Below, one piece after another: positions 36,838 to 47,505 of a stretch of DNA of 64,000 bases. Each line of letters starts with the position of its first letter. Position 1 is the first letter of the stretch. The DNA comes from Marinobacter bohaiensis (GTDB lineage Bacteria; Pseudomonadota; Gammaproteobacteria; Pseudomonadales; Oleiphilaceae): positions 2,232,001 to 2,296,000 of the forward strand of contig NZ_QGEH01000001.1 in the NCBI RefSeq assembly GCF_003258515.1, read 5' to 3'. The position numbers and the translations under genes were made by a program. The notes below the pieces were generated by a model. It was not told the origin of the DNA. It saw only the letters and a list, made by a program, of their open reading frames with translations, and did no database searches.

Positions 36838-38025
36838 ATGACGAGTTCAAATCAAACGATGGCCACGGGCGGCTCAACGAGCGCGTGGAGTGCCGTCTTT
36901 TCCATGTCGCTCTGTGTGGCGCTCCTGATCGCTTCGGAGTTTATGCCTGTCAGCCTCCTGACACCGATCGCCGAAGGCCTGGGGGCCAGCGAAGGCCAAA
37001 CGGGCCAGGCAATCTCGGTCAGCGGCTTTTTCGCGGTGATGGCCAGCCTACTGATGACAACGGTGGCCGGCCGTCTCAATCGCAAGGTGATATTGCTGTC
37101 GATGACGGCACTGATGCTCTTCTCGCTGGTCCTGATCGCCAGCGCACCGAACTTCGCCGCACTGATGCTGGCACGGGCTCTGCTCGGAATCAGCATCGGC
37201 GGATTCTGGGCCCTCGGCACGGCGGTCATCATGCGGCTGGTGCCGCCGGAGTTCGTGTCTCGCGCGCTCTCCGTGATGTTCACCGGGCAGGCGGTGGCGG
37301 CCGCCTTCGCCGCACCGCTGGGCAGCTACCTCGGAGGTTTTATGGGCTGGCGCGGCGTTTTCTGGCTTCTGGTGCCGCTGGTTGCCATCAACCTGGTCTG
37401 GCAGTGGGTATCACTGCCCTCGCTGCCGGCTAATCAGCGACAGACCATCGGCACGCTGATTCACGTTCTCAAACGCCCCTATTTCGCCCGGGGCATGGCC
37501 GCCACGATGTTCACGTTCGCCGGCGCCTTCGCCATGTTTACGTATCTCAGACCCTTTCTTGAAACCGTCACCCAAGTGAACGTGACGGTTCTGTCCATTC
37601 TGTTATTGGTACTTGGCTTTATGGGGTTTGCGGGCACGTGGTTGGGCGGAAAGTTCTCGACCCGTCACGCCATACGGCTGCTCCAGCTGATGCCGTTGAC
37701 GATGGGACTCGTCACTCTGGGGCTGATCGAATTCGGGGAGCTGGTGTTGGTCACCGGGCTACTATTGGCGGTCTGGGGTGCCTTGAACAATGCCATCCCC
37801 ATCAGCTGGATGACCTGGCTTTCGCAGAACGTCGATGACGCACCGGAGGCTGCCGGCAGCCTGATCGTTGCCACCATCCAGGCCTCGATTCTTTTGGGCG
37901 CAGCGTTTGGCGGGTTTCTGCTGGACCACGTGGGTATCGCAGCCACGTTCGTTGGCAGCGCGGCGCTCTCCGGTATCGCGGTGCTCCTGGTCGGTTCCGG
38001 TCGAGGGCTTCTCAAGGCGTCCTGA
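36838..38025 (+). CDS. MFS transporter, DHA1/AraJ-like drug or sugar exporter
   Basis: A 395-aa protein with twelve hydrophobic segments. Typical DHA1 features include the loop GRLNRKVILLSMTALMLF between helices 2 and 3, and motif C-like GQAVAAAFAAPLGSYLGGFMGWRGVF. Such proteins export sugars, arabinose-type compounds or antibiotics using the proton gradient. It is divergent from a LysR gene and is probably inducible. The substrate is unknown. Confidence 0.9.
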   Translation: MTSSNQTMATGGSTSAWSAVFSMSLCVALLIASEFMPVSLLTPIAEGLGASEGQTGQAISVSGFFAVMASLLMTTVAGRLNRKVILLSMTALMLFSLVLIASAPNFAALMLARALLGISIGGFWALGTAVIMRLVPPEFVSRALSVMFTGQAVAAAFAAPLGSYLGGFMGWRGVFWLLVPLVAINLVWQWVSLPSLPANQRQTIGTLIHVLKRPYFARGMAATMFTFAGAFAMFTYLRPFLETVTQVNVTVLSILLLVLGFMGFAGTWLGGKFSTRHAIRLLQLMPLTMGLVTLGLIEFGELVLVTGLLLAVWGALNNAIPISWMTWLSQNVDDAPEAAGSLIVATIQASILLGAAFGGFLLDHVGIAATFVGSAALSGIAVLLVGSGRGLLKAS

Positions 38026-38065
38026 CCCTGAGTTTCAACGCTGGAGTCTGCACTGCGGGGCTGCC

Positions 38066-39316
<1,251 letters not shown>

Positions 39317-39493
39317 GAGAGGGTCCTTTTCAGACCTTAGCAAACCCGTGATTGGGTGCCTACGCCCATGAACGTTCGCGGTGTCGATCATCCTGCCCGT
39401 CAGCGTTTACCCTGCTTTACTATCGCCCGGGAACGTTGCATTCCGATAGCATGTAACCCATATCTGCCGTACATCCACGCCGGAACCCGACGA

Positions 39494-40405
39494 ATGGCCG
39501 ACCTTCGCAAACTCGACTTCAACCTGCTCAAAACCTTTGATGTCCTGATCGATGAACTCAGTGTTACCCGAGCCGCAGAAAGGCTGGCGCTCACGCAGCC
39601 GGCCGTCAGCGGCATGCTGACTCGTCTGCGCCAGAGTTTCGATGATCCGCTTTTCGTTCGAGCTCAGCACGGCGTTGTCCCCACCACGCGGGCACTGGAG
39701 CTGGCCCAGCCCATTAAAGCGGTGCTGTCCGATATCGAAAAATTGCTCCAGCCGGTAGCCTTCGACCCTAAAAGCGTTCAGATGCCCCTCACCATTGCGG
39801 CAACGGATTACGCGTTACGCGCGGTTGTCGTTCCGTTTCTGGAGCGGCTGCGGTCGCTCGCTCCCGGCATACGCGTGGCCGCACGGGCCCTCGACCATTC
39901 AAAGATTCAGGGGCAGTTCGAACGCGGTGAAGTGGATCTGGCTCTGATGACGCCAGAAAGCGCACCGGCAGACTTGCGCGCCAGGCACCTGTTTGATGAG
40001 AGGTATGTCTGTATCTTGCGCGAAGACCACGAGATGGCCCGTGAAACTCTGTCGCTGGACGATTTCTGTTCGCTCGATCACGCGCTGGTTTCGTTTGAAG
40101 GCGGATTCAGCGGAATAACCGACACGATGCTGCAGGAATTGGGACGCGAGCGGCGGATCGCCTTTTCCGTACCCAGCTTTCTGGTCCTGCTCGAAGCCCT
40201 GCGTGTCAGCGACCTGGTTGCCGTGGTGCCCTATCGGCTGGTCAAGGAGGAGCCTGGCCTGTCATTGCTTGAGCCCCCAATCCCCATCCCCGGTTTCTCC
40301 AAGGTATTGGCCTGGCATGAACGCACCCACCGGGATCCTGTCCACCAATGGGTGCGCAACTTGCTGGCCGAGCTCTTCGAGGAGCGTCAGCAGGCGACCG
40401 ATTAG
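39494..40405 (+). CDS. LysR-family transcriptional regulator (NodD/LeuO-like branch)
   Basis: About 303 aa from the ATG at 39494, where the DNA-binding domain begins (DLRKLDFNLLKTFDVLIDE, RAAERLALTQPAVSGML, FDDPLFVRAQHGVVPTTRA). The longer upstream frame has no domain homology. The phrase FDDPLFVR places it in the NodD/LeuO/NahR branch, distinct from the CrgA-like paralogs nearby. It is divergent from the MDR gene and is its likely regulator. It converges with the SRPBCC gene, and the stop codons overlap by 4 bases. Confidence 0.93.
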   Translation: MADLRKLDFNLLKTFDVLIDELSVTRAAERLALTQPAVSGMLTRLRQSFDDPLFVRAQHGVVPTTRALELAQPIKAVLSDIEKLLQPVAFDPKSVQMPLTIAATDYALRAVVVPFLERLRSLAPGIRVAARALDHSKIQGQFERGEVDLALMTPESAPADLRARHLFDERYVCILREDHEMARETLSLDDFCSLDHALVSFEGGFSGITDTMLQELGRERRIAFSVPSFLVLLEALRVSDLVAVVPYRLVKEEPGLSLLEPPIPIPGFSKVLAWHERTHRDPVHQWVRNLLAELFEERQQATD

Positions 40406-40917
40406 ATCGTGGCTTGTTCCTTCGCGACACGAATCAGGCCATCCAGCCATTCCTGGTGGGCGTTAAGCATTGGGTTGGGACTGGTCGCAGCCAGCTCCTG
40501 CGCTGGCTGCCCAACCTGGGTTTCCTGAGTCAAAACCCGTACCCGGCCGCCCGGCAAATCTTCTAGCAGCCAGGCGTGATGGACATCAAGGCGCTCGGCC
40601 TCGTTTCCGTCGACCCAGCCATGCCAGGCGACACGCGCCGGCTGATCGCCGCGTGGGGCAACGTACTCAACAACCTCGGATTCGACTGGGAAGCCGAACG
40701 TGGTGAAACGGAAACGCGCACCGTCGCTCAATTCCGGCCCGCTGGCATCATGAAAACGGATCTCGAAGGCATTGCTGTAGTAGGTCGGCCAGGCGTTGGT
40801 ATTCACCAGATAGGGCCAGACATCGGCCACACTCAGCCCGGCGACGATGACTTCGTTGGATACAAAATTATCGGTGGTTCCCGGCAGGTAATTTTCCGGC
40901 CAGACAATATCAGCCAT
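40402..40917 (-). CDS. SRPBCC (START-like) family protein
   Basis: A 171-aa protein of the polyketide-cyclase/dehydrase superfamily. A helix-grip pattern is visible: VSNEVIVAGLSVADVWPYL at the start, RFRFTTFGFPVESEVVEY in the middle and a long C-terminal helix (MLNAHQEWLDGLIRVAKEQ). Members bind hydrophobic ligands, but few have known activities. It is a single gene with no signal peptide and is probably cytoplasmic. Confidence 0.82.
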   Translation of the reverse strand: MADIVWPENYLPGTTDNFVSNEVIVAGLSVADVWPYLVNTNAWPTYYSNAFEIRFHDASGPELSDGARFRFTTFGFPVESEVVEYVAPRGDQPARVAWHGWVDGNEAERLDVHHAWLLEDLPGGRVRVLTQETQVGQPAQELAATSPNPMLNAHQEWLDGLIRVAKEQATI

Positions 40918-41085
40918 GGCTCATCTCCTCAGTCGTTTGGATCGCAAATCATCGATCGGGCTTAATCAACCCGACAGCTGGGGAGTATTCTGGCCAGGCG
41001 CCTGATATCAGTCCAAATGCATTGCTTGATATAGCCCATCATCTTGCCTGATATCTGGGGGCCCATAACCCGCTCAGGACGCCAG

Positions 41086-41973
41086 TCACGCCGGTGGCGA
41101 ACTCTCCGCCAGGCGCTGTTTGAGGTATTCGGACGCATATCGCGCTCGCGCCGACAGCGGCCACTCCGCACGGGAAATCAGCCAGAGGGAATCCACCACA
41201 TCCCGTTCAAAGGTCACCACCTCAATCGCGTCGTTCCTCGCAAAAGCCTGTCGCGCGTATCGGGGAAGGATTGTGAAACCGATTCCCCGCGCGACCGGCT
41301 CCAGGATCAGCCCAACCTGGTTGATAAAGCCCCGCACCGGGATATTGCGAATGCCGGGCTCGCCGGGGAAACAGCGGCTCAACAGGCGCGTTGCCATCGC
41401 GCGTCCGTCCGGATGATCGATGAACCCCAGCTGCACCAGATCGGACCATTCCCGGATGGCTTTGCCGGCCGGCACCACCAGTTCCAGTGGTTCCTCGGCA
41501 AAATGGCAGGAAGCCAGATGCGGATCGTCGGGTTTCACGGTGACCAACCCCATTTCAAAGCGGTTTTCGAGCACGGCTTCCAGCACTTCCGAGTCCGGCG
41601 CAAAACGATGACGAATCACCAGACCCGGGTGCTCCTGCTGCAGGTCGAGCAACAGAGGATAGAGGGACAACCCACTGCTGCCCGGCGTAACCAGGCTTAC
41701 TTCGCCATGGGTTTTGTCGCCTTCGGACAACCGCAGCTGAAGGCGCTTGTCGGCCCGCTCCAGTTCTTCGCAGTAAGCCAGCAGCGCGTGTCCCGCCGGG
41801 GTCAGGTCCATTTGCCGCGCCTGCCGGATCAACAGAGGCCCCAACCGATCCTCCAGATGCCGGATATGCTGACTGACAGCCGCCTGGGTCAGGCCCAACT
41901 GATCCGCGGTGCGGGTGAAGTTACCCAGCTCCGCCAGTACCGCGAACGAACGCAACCATTGTGGACTTAGCAT
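41086..41973 (-). CDS. LysR-family transcriptional regulator
   Basis: A 295-aa regulator with helix-turn-helix NFTRTADQLGLTQAAVSQHI and effector domain of the type found in aromatic and amino acid regulators. It is divergent from the VOC gene (42068), with 94 bases between the starts, and probably controls that gene and the MDR gene after it. It belongs to a different branch from the regulators at 26351, 33912 and 35774. Confidence 0.92.
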   Translation of the reverse strand: MLSPQWLRSFAVLAELGNFTRTADQLGLTQAAVSQHIRHLEDRLGPLLIRQARQMDLTPAGHALLAYCEELERADKRLQLRLSEGDKTHGEVSLVTPGSSGLSLYPLLLDLQQEHPGLVIRHRFAPDSEVLEAVLENRFEMGLVTVKPDDPHLASCHFAEEPLELVVPAGKAIREWSDLVQLGFIDHPDGRAMATRLLSRCFPGEPGIRNIPVRGFINQVGLILEPVARGIGFTILPRYARQAFARNDAIEVVTFERDVVDSLWLISRAEWPLSARARYASEYLKQRLAESSPPA

Positions 41974-42067
41974 AAGAAACTGTTATCAACTATATAAGTG
42001 GTCGTCTGTTTATATTATACATCGCGAAACCTACTCTGGTCAGACACGTTCCAGAGGAGTTTTAACG

Positions 42068-42568
42068 ATGAGTACGACCTATCCGCGCAGCTTTTCCCAT
42101 ATCGGCCTGTCGGTCACGGATCTCGAAGCCGCCGTCAAGTTCTATACCGAGGTTCTGGGCTGGTACCTGATCATGCCGCCGACCACCATCGAGGAAGATG
42201 ACAGCGCCATTGGCGTGATGTGCACGGATGTCTTCGGTGCCGGTTGGAGCTCGTTCCGCATCGCGCACCTGTCCACCGGCGATCGCATCGGCGTGGAGAT
42301 CTTCGAGTTCAACAACGCCGAGAAGCCGGAGAACAATTTCGAGTACTGGAAAACCGGCGTCTTCCATTTCTGCGTTCAGGACCCCGACGTGGAAGGCCTG
42401 GCGGAAAAAATCGTTGCCGCCGGCGGCAAGCAGCGCATGCCGGTGCGCGAGTACTTCCCGGGCGAGAAGCCGTATCGCATGGTCTACATGGAAGACCCGT
42501 TCGGCAACATCCTGGAAATCTACAGCCACAGCTATGAACTGACCTATTCGGCGGGCGCCTACGAGTAA
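42068..42568 (+). CDS. Glyoxalase/VOC-superfamily protein
   Basis: About 166 aa from the ATG at 42068, where the domain starts (FSHIGLSVTDLEAAVKFYTE); the longer upstream frame overlaps the LysR promoter region. Two beta-alpha-beta-beta-beta modules are visible. Likely metal ligands are His in SHIGLSV, His in VFHFCV and Glu in NILEIYSHS. It resembles lactoylglutathione-lyase-like lyases and dioxygenases; the reaction is not defined. It probably forms an operon with the MDR gene that starts 60 bases downstream. Confidence 0.88.
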   Translation: MSTTYPRSFSHIGLSVTDLEAAVKFYTEVLGWYLIMPPTTIEEDDSAIGVMCTDVFGAGWSSFRIAHLSTGDRIGVEIFEFNNAEKPENNFEYWKTGVFHFCVQDPDVEGLAEKIVAAGGKQRMPVREYFPGEKPYRMVYMEDPFGNILEIYSHSYELTYSAGAYE

Positions 42569-42628
42569 ATCAAGAATGCCGGGTCGACACCGGGCCCGGC
42601 GACAGCCGATCTAACCACCGAGGTTCGC

Positions 42629-43627
42629 ATGTCTCAAATCAATGACATTCCCGACCATTACCCGGCCTGGACATGGCAGATGCAGGATGAGCCAAAGGAC
42701 CTGGCGTTGAAGAACACGGTCACCGTACCGCTGGCAAAGGGCGACGTCCTGGTCCGCAACGCCGTGATCGGTCTCAACCCGGTAGACTGGAAAGTGCTCA
42801 CCGGCGCCCTGGTGAACTGGGAGGCGGGCAAAGTGCCCGGGGTCGACGGCGCAGGCACGGTGGTTGCCGTGGGCGACGGCGTCTCCGGGAACTGGGTCGG
42901 GCGCCGCGTGGCGTACCACCAGAGCCTTGCCCTACCCGGCAGCTTCGCCGCCTATACGCCGGTGCCGGCCCGCGCGCTGATGCCGATACCCGACGCCCTC
43001 GACTTTCACACGGCAGCGAGCTTTCCATGCCCGGGGCTGACAGCCTGGCAGGCGCTTGGCAAGATCCCCGCCTCTTCCGGTGCACGGATCCTGATCAGTG
43101 GCGCCGGCGGTGCCGTGGGCCACTTTCTGGTCCAGTTGGCGGTTGCGCGCGGCTTCGATGTCTCGGTCCTGTGCAATGCCCGTCACTGGGAGCGCTTGCG
43201 TTCACTCGGCGCGAGCAACGCACGGCACGGTCCGCTTGCCGACGACAACGAGCTGCCAGAAGCGCTCCAGGGTCGCTTCCACGCCGTGATCGACGCGGTC
43301 AACAGCCAACACGCGGAGCGGCTCGTCCCGGCTCTCCAGGCAAACGGACATCTCGTCTGTATCGAAGGAAGACTGGAGAACTGGCCCAACCCGCCCTTTG
43401 GCCAAGCCCTGTCCCTGCATGAAGTCGCCCTGGGCGCCCTTCACAACCATGGCAATGACGAGGCATGGCACCAGTTGACCCAAGCCGGCGAAGAGCTGCT
43501 CCAGGCGATGGCCGACAAGCAACTGCAGCCGGAAACCCACCACATCTGTCCGTTCAGCGAATTGCCAGCCTGGCTCGATGCCCTCAAGCATCGGCAGTTC
43601 AGTGGCAAAGCATTGGTTGAGATGTAG
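42629..43627 (+). CDS. MDR-family NAD(P)H-dependent oxidoreductase
   Basis: A 332-aa medium-chain reductase with a GroES-like N-terminal domain (VLVRNAVIGLNPVDWKVL) and Rossmann domain (ILISGAGGAVGHFLVQLAVARG). It lacks the zinc-binding cysteines of alcohol dehydrogenases, so it is probably a quinone or enone reductase. It follows the VOC gene by 60 bases and ends at a hairpin terminator. The pair may detoxify a dicarbonyl or enal (inference). Confidence 0.88.
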   Translation: MSQINDIPDHYPAWTWQMQDEPKDLALKNTVTVPLAKGDVLVRNAVIGLNPVDWKVLTGALVNWEAGKVPGVDGAGTVVAVGDGVSGNWVGRRVAYHQSLALPGSFAAYTPVPARALMPIPDALDFHTAASFPCPGLTAWQALGKIPASSGARILISGAGGAVGHFLVQLAVARGFDVSVLCNARHWERLRSLGASNARHGPLADDNELPEALQGRFHAVIDAVNSQHAERLVPALQANGHLVCIEGRLENWPNPPFGQALSLHEVALGALHNHGNDEAWHQLTQAGEELLQAMADKQLQPETHHICPFSELPAWLDALKHRQFSGKALVEM

Positions 43628-43641
43628 AACCCGGGTTTCAT

Positions 43642-43677
43642 CCGTCGTTACTGTCTCTCAGGCTGCAGTAGCGACGG
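43642..43677 (+). terminator. Hairpin after the VOC-MDR operon
   Basis: CCGTCGTTACTG pairs with CAGTAGCGACGG (one wobble position) around a 12-base loop, 15 bases after the MDR stop. It is followed by a pyrimidine-rich stretch and also lies at the end of the convergent GntR gene. Confidence 0.7.
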
Positions 43678-43718
43678 CCTCTTCGTCTTCGAATCGAAGT
43701 ACCACGAAGCCCCTATTA

Positions 43719-44405
43719 TCAACGAAGCGGCGGGTTCTTTTGGGCGTCCTCTTCGGCAATATCGGGTGCATTCTCTGAATAGTAGCTCGCAACGCTGTTG
43801 ATGTGGCGGTCTAGGATCCCGATGGCACCGTCAGCGTCGGCCCGCTCTACAGCCTCCGCAATCGCCTGATGATCATCCAGAGTTCGGTCGGTCAGATCGT
43901 GCAGGTAAGCCAAATGGGTGCGCATGGCGCATATCTTCCCCTCCACCATACGATAAGCTTCTTCCAGGTAGTGGTTACCGCTATAACTGAACGCCAGCTT
44001 GTGGAATTGCGCATCCAGATTCAGGTACTCCTTCATCTGGGTTTCTCCGCGATGGCGTTTCATAGATTCAATAAGGCCCGCCATCGCCTCGGCGTATTGA
44101 TCCCGGCGACGCCCCACCGCAGCCTTGATGGCCAGCGACTCCAGACCAAACCGAAATTCACACAATTCCTTCAGCTCCACCGCGCTGAGAGAAAAGACGC
44201 AGCTACCCCTGGGCGTGACTCTGACAAGCCCTTCCAGTCTTAATTGGGACAACGCTTCCCTAACGGGCGTCCGGCTGATGCCCAGCGTGCCGGCCAGTGC
44301 ATTCTCGGACAACAACTGGCCAAGCTGTAACGTACCATCGACGATCGCCCCCCGAAGCTCTTCCGTGGCTATTTCGGTCAACGACCTGGAGCGTGTGATC
44401 TGTTT
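43719..44405 (-). CDS. GntR-family regulator of the FadR/FCD subfamily
   Basis: About 228 aa from the ATG at 44405; an ATG nine codons upstream is also possible. An N-terminal winged helix (ENALAGTLGISRTPVREALS) is followed by an all-helical FCD ligand domain with the metal/ligand residues typical of the family (NLDAQFHKLAFSYSGN). FCD regulators usually sense the sugar acid or organic acid handled by the adjacent operon and act as repressors. It is divergent from the TRAP operon, and three GTATAC-centred sites lie between them. Confidence 0.92.
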   Translation of the reverse strand, partial: KQITRSRSLTEIATEELRGAIVDGTLQLGQLLSENALAGTLGISRTPVREALSQLRLEGLVRVTPRGSCVFSLSAVELKELCEFRFGLESLAIKAAVGRRRDQYAEAMAGLIESMKRHRGETQMKEYLNLDAQFHKLAFSYSGNHYLEEAYRMVEGKICAMRTHLAYLHDLTDRTLDDHQAIAEAVERADADGAIGILDRHINSVASYYSENAPDIAEEDAQKNPPLR

Positions 44406-44497
44406 CATTCGTTCTCTGTTTTCCTTAAACAACGTCGAAACGACGTATCCCCGCTGCGTGTTGCCAATACCTTACCGTATTCTCCTGACTTTCGCAT

Positions 44498-44585
44498 TCA
44501 GTATACAGAATACAGCCCCTAAAAATATGGGTTGCATGCTGTATACAATCCGGGTAAAACTTTGGGTACAGCATGCTGTATACAG
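44498..44585. promoter_or_regulatory. Three GTATAC-centred operator-like sites for the GntR regulator
   Basis: The hexamer GTATAC occurs at 44501-44506, 44541-44546 and 44578-44583, each inside a longer imperfect palindrome (TCAGTATACAGA, GCTGTATACAAT, GCTGTATACAGA). Centre spacing is 40 and 37 bases. The last copy overlaps a second palindrome, TACAGCATGCTGTA (44567-44580). The layout suits a dimeric GntR/FCD repressor controlling both directions. Confidence 0.65.
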
Positions 44586-44620
44586 AACACAAGAACAACA
44601 TAATGAAAGGTAGAACCGTT

Positions 44621-45151
44621 ATGGCTCGACTCGAGCGACTAGAAATATGGTTCGTTAGAGCGAATCAGGCCTTAATTGCGGCCGCGATGGCGGGCATGGC
44701 CATCCTCGTTATGGCCAACGTGCTATGCCGCTACGGGTTTGGCGTGTCTCTTCCCTGGACAGAAGAGCTGTCGCGATTCCTCATGATTGCAGTTACCTAC
44801 CTCGGAGCTGGACTCGCCCTGCGTGAGGGACGCCTGGTTGCAGTGGAGTTTCTCCAGGATTTATTCCCCCGCTTTTTAATGCCGCTTCGCCTGCTGGTTG
44901 CGCTGATCATTATGGTCTTTCTAGTGGTGCTGGCCTGGGTTGGTGTTGGATTCGCCCAGTTCGCCGCAGGCCAGGAAACACCGGTATTGGGTATCTCCGC
45001 GAGTATCCCGTACATGATCATTCCTGTCGGCGCTTCGATGCTGGCTCTACACCTGGTCCTTATCCTCCGGGATTTCCTGGCGCGCAACTGGCACACAGAT
45101 GGGCCGGAAGGCTCCACCGCATCGCATCATCTTGAGTACGGGCAGGAGTAA
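44621..45151 (+). CDS. TRAP transporter small permease (DctQ type)
   Basis: About 176 aa from the ATG at 44621, which has AAAGGTAG upstream; earlier in-frame ATGs overlap the operator. Four transmembrane helices and the family signature FGVSLPWTEELSRFLMIAVT are visible. It forms the membrane complex with the large permease and takes substrate from the periplasmic binding protein. It lies 6 bases before the large permease gene. Confidence 0.94.
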   Translation: MARLERLEIWFVRANQALIAAAMAGMAILVMANVLCRYGFGVSLPWTEELSRFLMIAVTYLGAGLALREGRLVAVEFLQDLFPRFLMPLRLLVALIIMVFLVVLAWVGVGFAQFAAGQETPVLGISASIPYMIIPVGASMLALHLVLILRDFLARNWHTDGPEGSTASHHLEYGQE

Positions 45152-45157
45152 ACCAAC

Positions 45158-46444
45158 ATGATAGCCGTCCTGCTCATTTCGTTTCTCGTCGCGCTACTCA
45201 TAGGCCTCCCGGTTGCTTTCATTATGGGGGTATCCGGACTGCTAACGCTGACTGTCGATGGGGGTTTCCCGCTGGAGGTCCTTCCTCAGCGACTGTTCAA
45301 TGGCATCAACTCGTTCCCGCTGATGGCGGTTCCGTTTTTCATACTGGCATCGGAGCTGATGACCGCCTCACGAATCAGCAACGCACTGTTGGGTTTCTGT
45401 AATGCCCTTGTCGGGCATATTCGCGGCGGGCTCGGGCAGGTCAATGTACTGGTTAGCATGTTCTTCGCAGGCATAAGTGGCTCCGCTCTGGCCGACGCGG
45501 CCGGCCCTAGCGCCATCGTGATGAGGATGATGCGTAAGAGCGGCTATACCCCCCAGTACGCAGCCGGGCTAAGCGCCGCGACCTCCACCATCGGCCCCAT
45601 CATTCCCCCCAGCATCATTATGGTTATCTATGCGGTGACAGATGGCAACGTGACCATAGCGGGACTCTTTCTGGCGGGCATCATTCCCGGTGTTTTACTG
45701 GGTCTGGCCCTGGCATTAATGAATTACATCCTCAGTGCCCGAAGCGATAACGGCCATCGCACGGCGTTTTCATTCCGCCGAATGTGGACGTCATTCTATA
45801 AGGCCGTTCCCGCATTAATGATGCCGGCGCTGATCCTAGGCGGTATTCTCAGCGGGGCATTTACCGCTACCGAAGCCGGGGCTATTGCGGTTTTCTATGC
45901 CCTGGCTGTGGGGCTGTTCCTGACTCGCAGTCTCAGCGTCTCTGACTTGCCAAACATTCTTTTACGCAGCGGCGTGATCACATCAGCTGTGCTTATCGTG
46001 GTCTCCATGGCGGCAATCTTCGCCTGGCTCCTGACAGTTCTCCAGGTGCCCAGTGCCCTCGCAAGCCTGCTAGAAGGTATGGATCTGGGGCCGACCGCGG
46101 CCCTGCTGGTAATGGCTTTGATCATCCTGTTTTGCGGGCTGTTCATCGATACCCTGCCAGCCGTCATCATCCTGGTGCCCGTACTCGGCCCCATCGCCGC
46201 TCATTACGGCATCGACCCTCTCCATTTCGCCATGATGCTGATTCTGAACCTTACCGTCGGGATGGTGACACCTCCGGTTGGCCCCGTGCTGTTCGTGATC
46301 AGTGCGGTAGGTCGCATCCGCATCGAATCTGTATCCAGAGCGGTACTGCCTTTCTTGCTGGCAGAGCTGCTCGTCCTGCTACTCATCATCTTCATCCCCG
46401 AAATCTCAACCTGGGTACCCAACCTCTTCGGGTACCAGAGATAG
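45158..46444 (+). CDS. TRAP transporter large permease (DctM type)
   Basis: A 428-aa protein with about twelve transmembrane helices, typical of the sodium-driven DctM component (NGINSFPLMAVPFFILASE, SGSALADAAGPSAIVMRMM, TIGPIIPPSIIMVIYAV). It imports an organic or sugar acid using the sodium gradient. CAGGAG lies upstream of the start. It is in the same operon as the small permease and binding protein. Confidence 0.95.
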   Translation: MIAVLLISFLVALLIGLPVAFIMGVSGLLTLTVDGGFPLEVLPQRLFNGINSFPLMAVPFFILASELMTASRISNALLGFCNALVGHIRGGLGQVNVLVSMFFAGISGSALADAAGPSAIVMRMMRKSGYTPQYAAGLSAATSTIGPIIPPSIIMVIYAVTDGNVTIAGLFLAGIIPGVLLGLALALMNYILSARSDNGHRTAFSFRRMWTSFYKAVPALMMPALILGGILSGAFTATEAGAIAVFYALAVGLFLTRSLSVSDLPNILLRSGVITSAVLIVVSMAAIFAWLLTVLQVPSALASLLEGMDLGPTAALLVMALIILFCGLFIDTLPAVIILVPVLGPIAAHYGIDPLHFAMMLILNLTVGMVTPPVGPVLFVISAVGRIRIESVSRAVLPFLLAELLVLLLIIFIPEISTWVPNLFGYQR

Positions 46445-46479
46445 GTCCAGGCAACGCCAACAAAAACAAGGAGTCCCAT

Positions 46480-47505
46480 ATGTTCAGAACAACCCTTAAA
46501 CACGCTCTCGCTGCCGTCGGCCTGGCGGCCCTGATGTCAATCTCAGGCGCCGCGCTTGCCGCGACGACCATCAAGTACGCCCACTTCCAGGCCGCCAATG
46601 ACAATGCTCCCGCTCAGGCCGCGGCGCTCACCTTCAAAAAGTACGTCGAATCGAAAACAGGCGGTGACGTGGAGGTTCAGATTTATCCTGCCAGTCAGTT
46701 GGGCAACGGCGTGGAAGTCATGGAAGGCTTGCGCCTTGGAACCATCCAGCTTGCGGTGGTTCACGATGGCGCCATCGCCCCCGTCTACAAACCATTCCAG
46801 GTGTTTAGCATTCCGTATATTTTCGACGACCAGAAAATGGCCTGGAACGTCCTCGACGGCCCCTTCGGACAGAAGATGGCGGACGACATGCTCGCCAAGA
46901 CAGGTATTCGCCTGTTTGGCATGGCGGACAATGGTATTCGCCACTTCACCAACAGCAAGCGCCCTATCCGCTCCCCTGACGACATGAAGGGACTGAAAAT
47001 TCGGGTCCAGCCCGGACCAATCTTCCAGAAACTGGTGGAATCCCTCGGTGCCAGCCCTTCCGTGGTGCCTTGGCCGGAACTTCCCGGCGCATTGCAGCAG
47101 GGGGTTGTTGATGGTCAGGAAAACGGGGTTACGAACATCATTAACGCCAGCCTCTACCAATACCAGGACTACGTCACCCTCGACGGGCATATCTATAGCC
47201 TTCACGCCTACATGATGAACAACCGCTTCTACGAGCGCCTGTCGAGCGACGAGCAAAAAGTCGTGGCGGAGGGCATCAAACGAGCCATGAAAGTCCATCG
47301 TGAAATGACCTCGGATCAGGACCGCAACGCGAAGGAACTGCTCACCGAGAAAGGCATGCAGGTCACCGAACTGACCGACGACCAAGAAGCTGCGTTCCGA
47401 GAGCGGGCTCAGCCAACCGTTAAAGCCTGGGCCGAGGACGAGATTGGCAAGGAATGGGTCGACGGGCTGTTCAACGCGATTCAGGTATACAAGGAGGGCC
47501 AGTGA
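46480..47505 (+). CDS. TRAP transporter solute-binding protein (DctP type)
   Basis: A 341-aa periplasmic protein from the ATG at 46480, preceded by AAGGAG, with a signal peptide ending in ISGAALA. The DctP family features are clear: the binding-site Arg in MKGLKIRVQPGPIF, the VDGQENGVTNI segment and the long C-terminal helix. The family binds carboxylates such as C4-dicarboxylates, sugar acids and keto acids; the neighbouring genes suggest a sugar acid. Its stop overlaps the start of the next gene. Confidence 0.95.
   Translation: MFRTTLKHALAAVGLAALMSISGAALAATTIKYAHFQAANDNAPAQAAALTFKKYVESKTGGDVEVQIYPASQLGNGVEVMEGLRLGTIQLAVVHDGAIAPVYKPFQVFSIPYIFDDQKMAWNVLDGPFGQKMADDMLAKTGIRLFGMADNGIRHFTNSKRPIRSPDDMKGLKIRVQPGPIFQKLVESLGASPSVVPWPELPGALQQGVVDGQENGVTNIINASLYQYQDYVTLDGHIYSLHAYMMNNRFYERLSSDEQKVVAEGIKRAMKVHREMTSDQDRNAKELLTEKGMQVTELTDDQEAAFRERAQPTVKAWAEDEIGKEWVDGLFNAIQVYKEGQ

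Noticed and set aside
46132-46479. N-terminal extension of the TRAP binding protein
   Set aside because: The extension lies inside the large permease gene in another frame. The ATG at 46480 has a strong ribosome site and starts a signal peptide.
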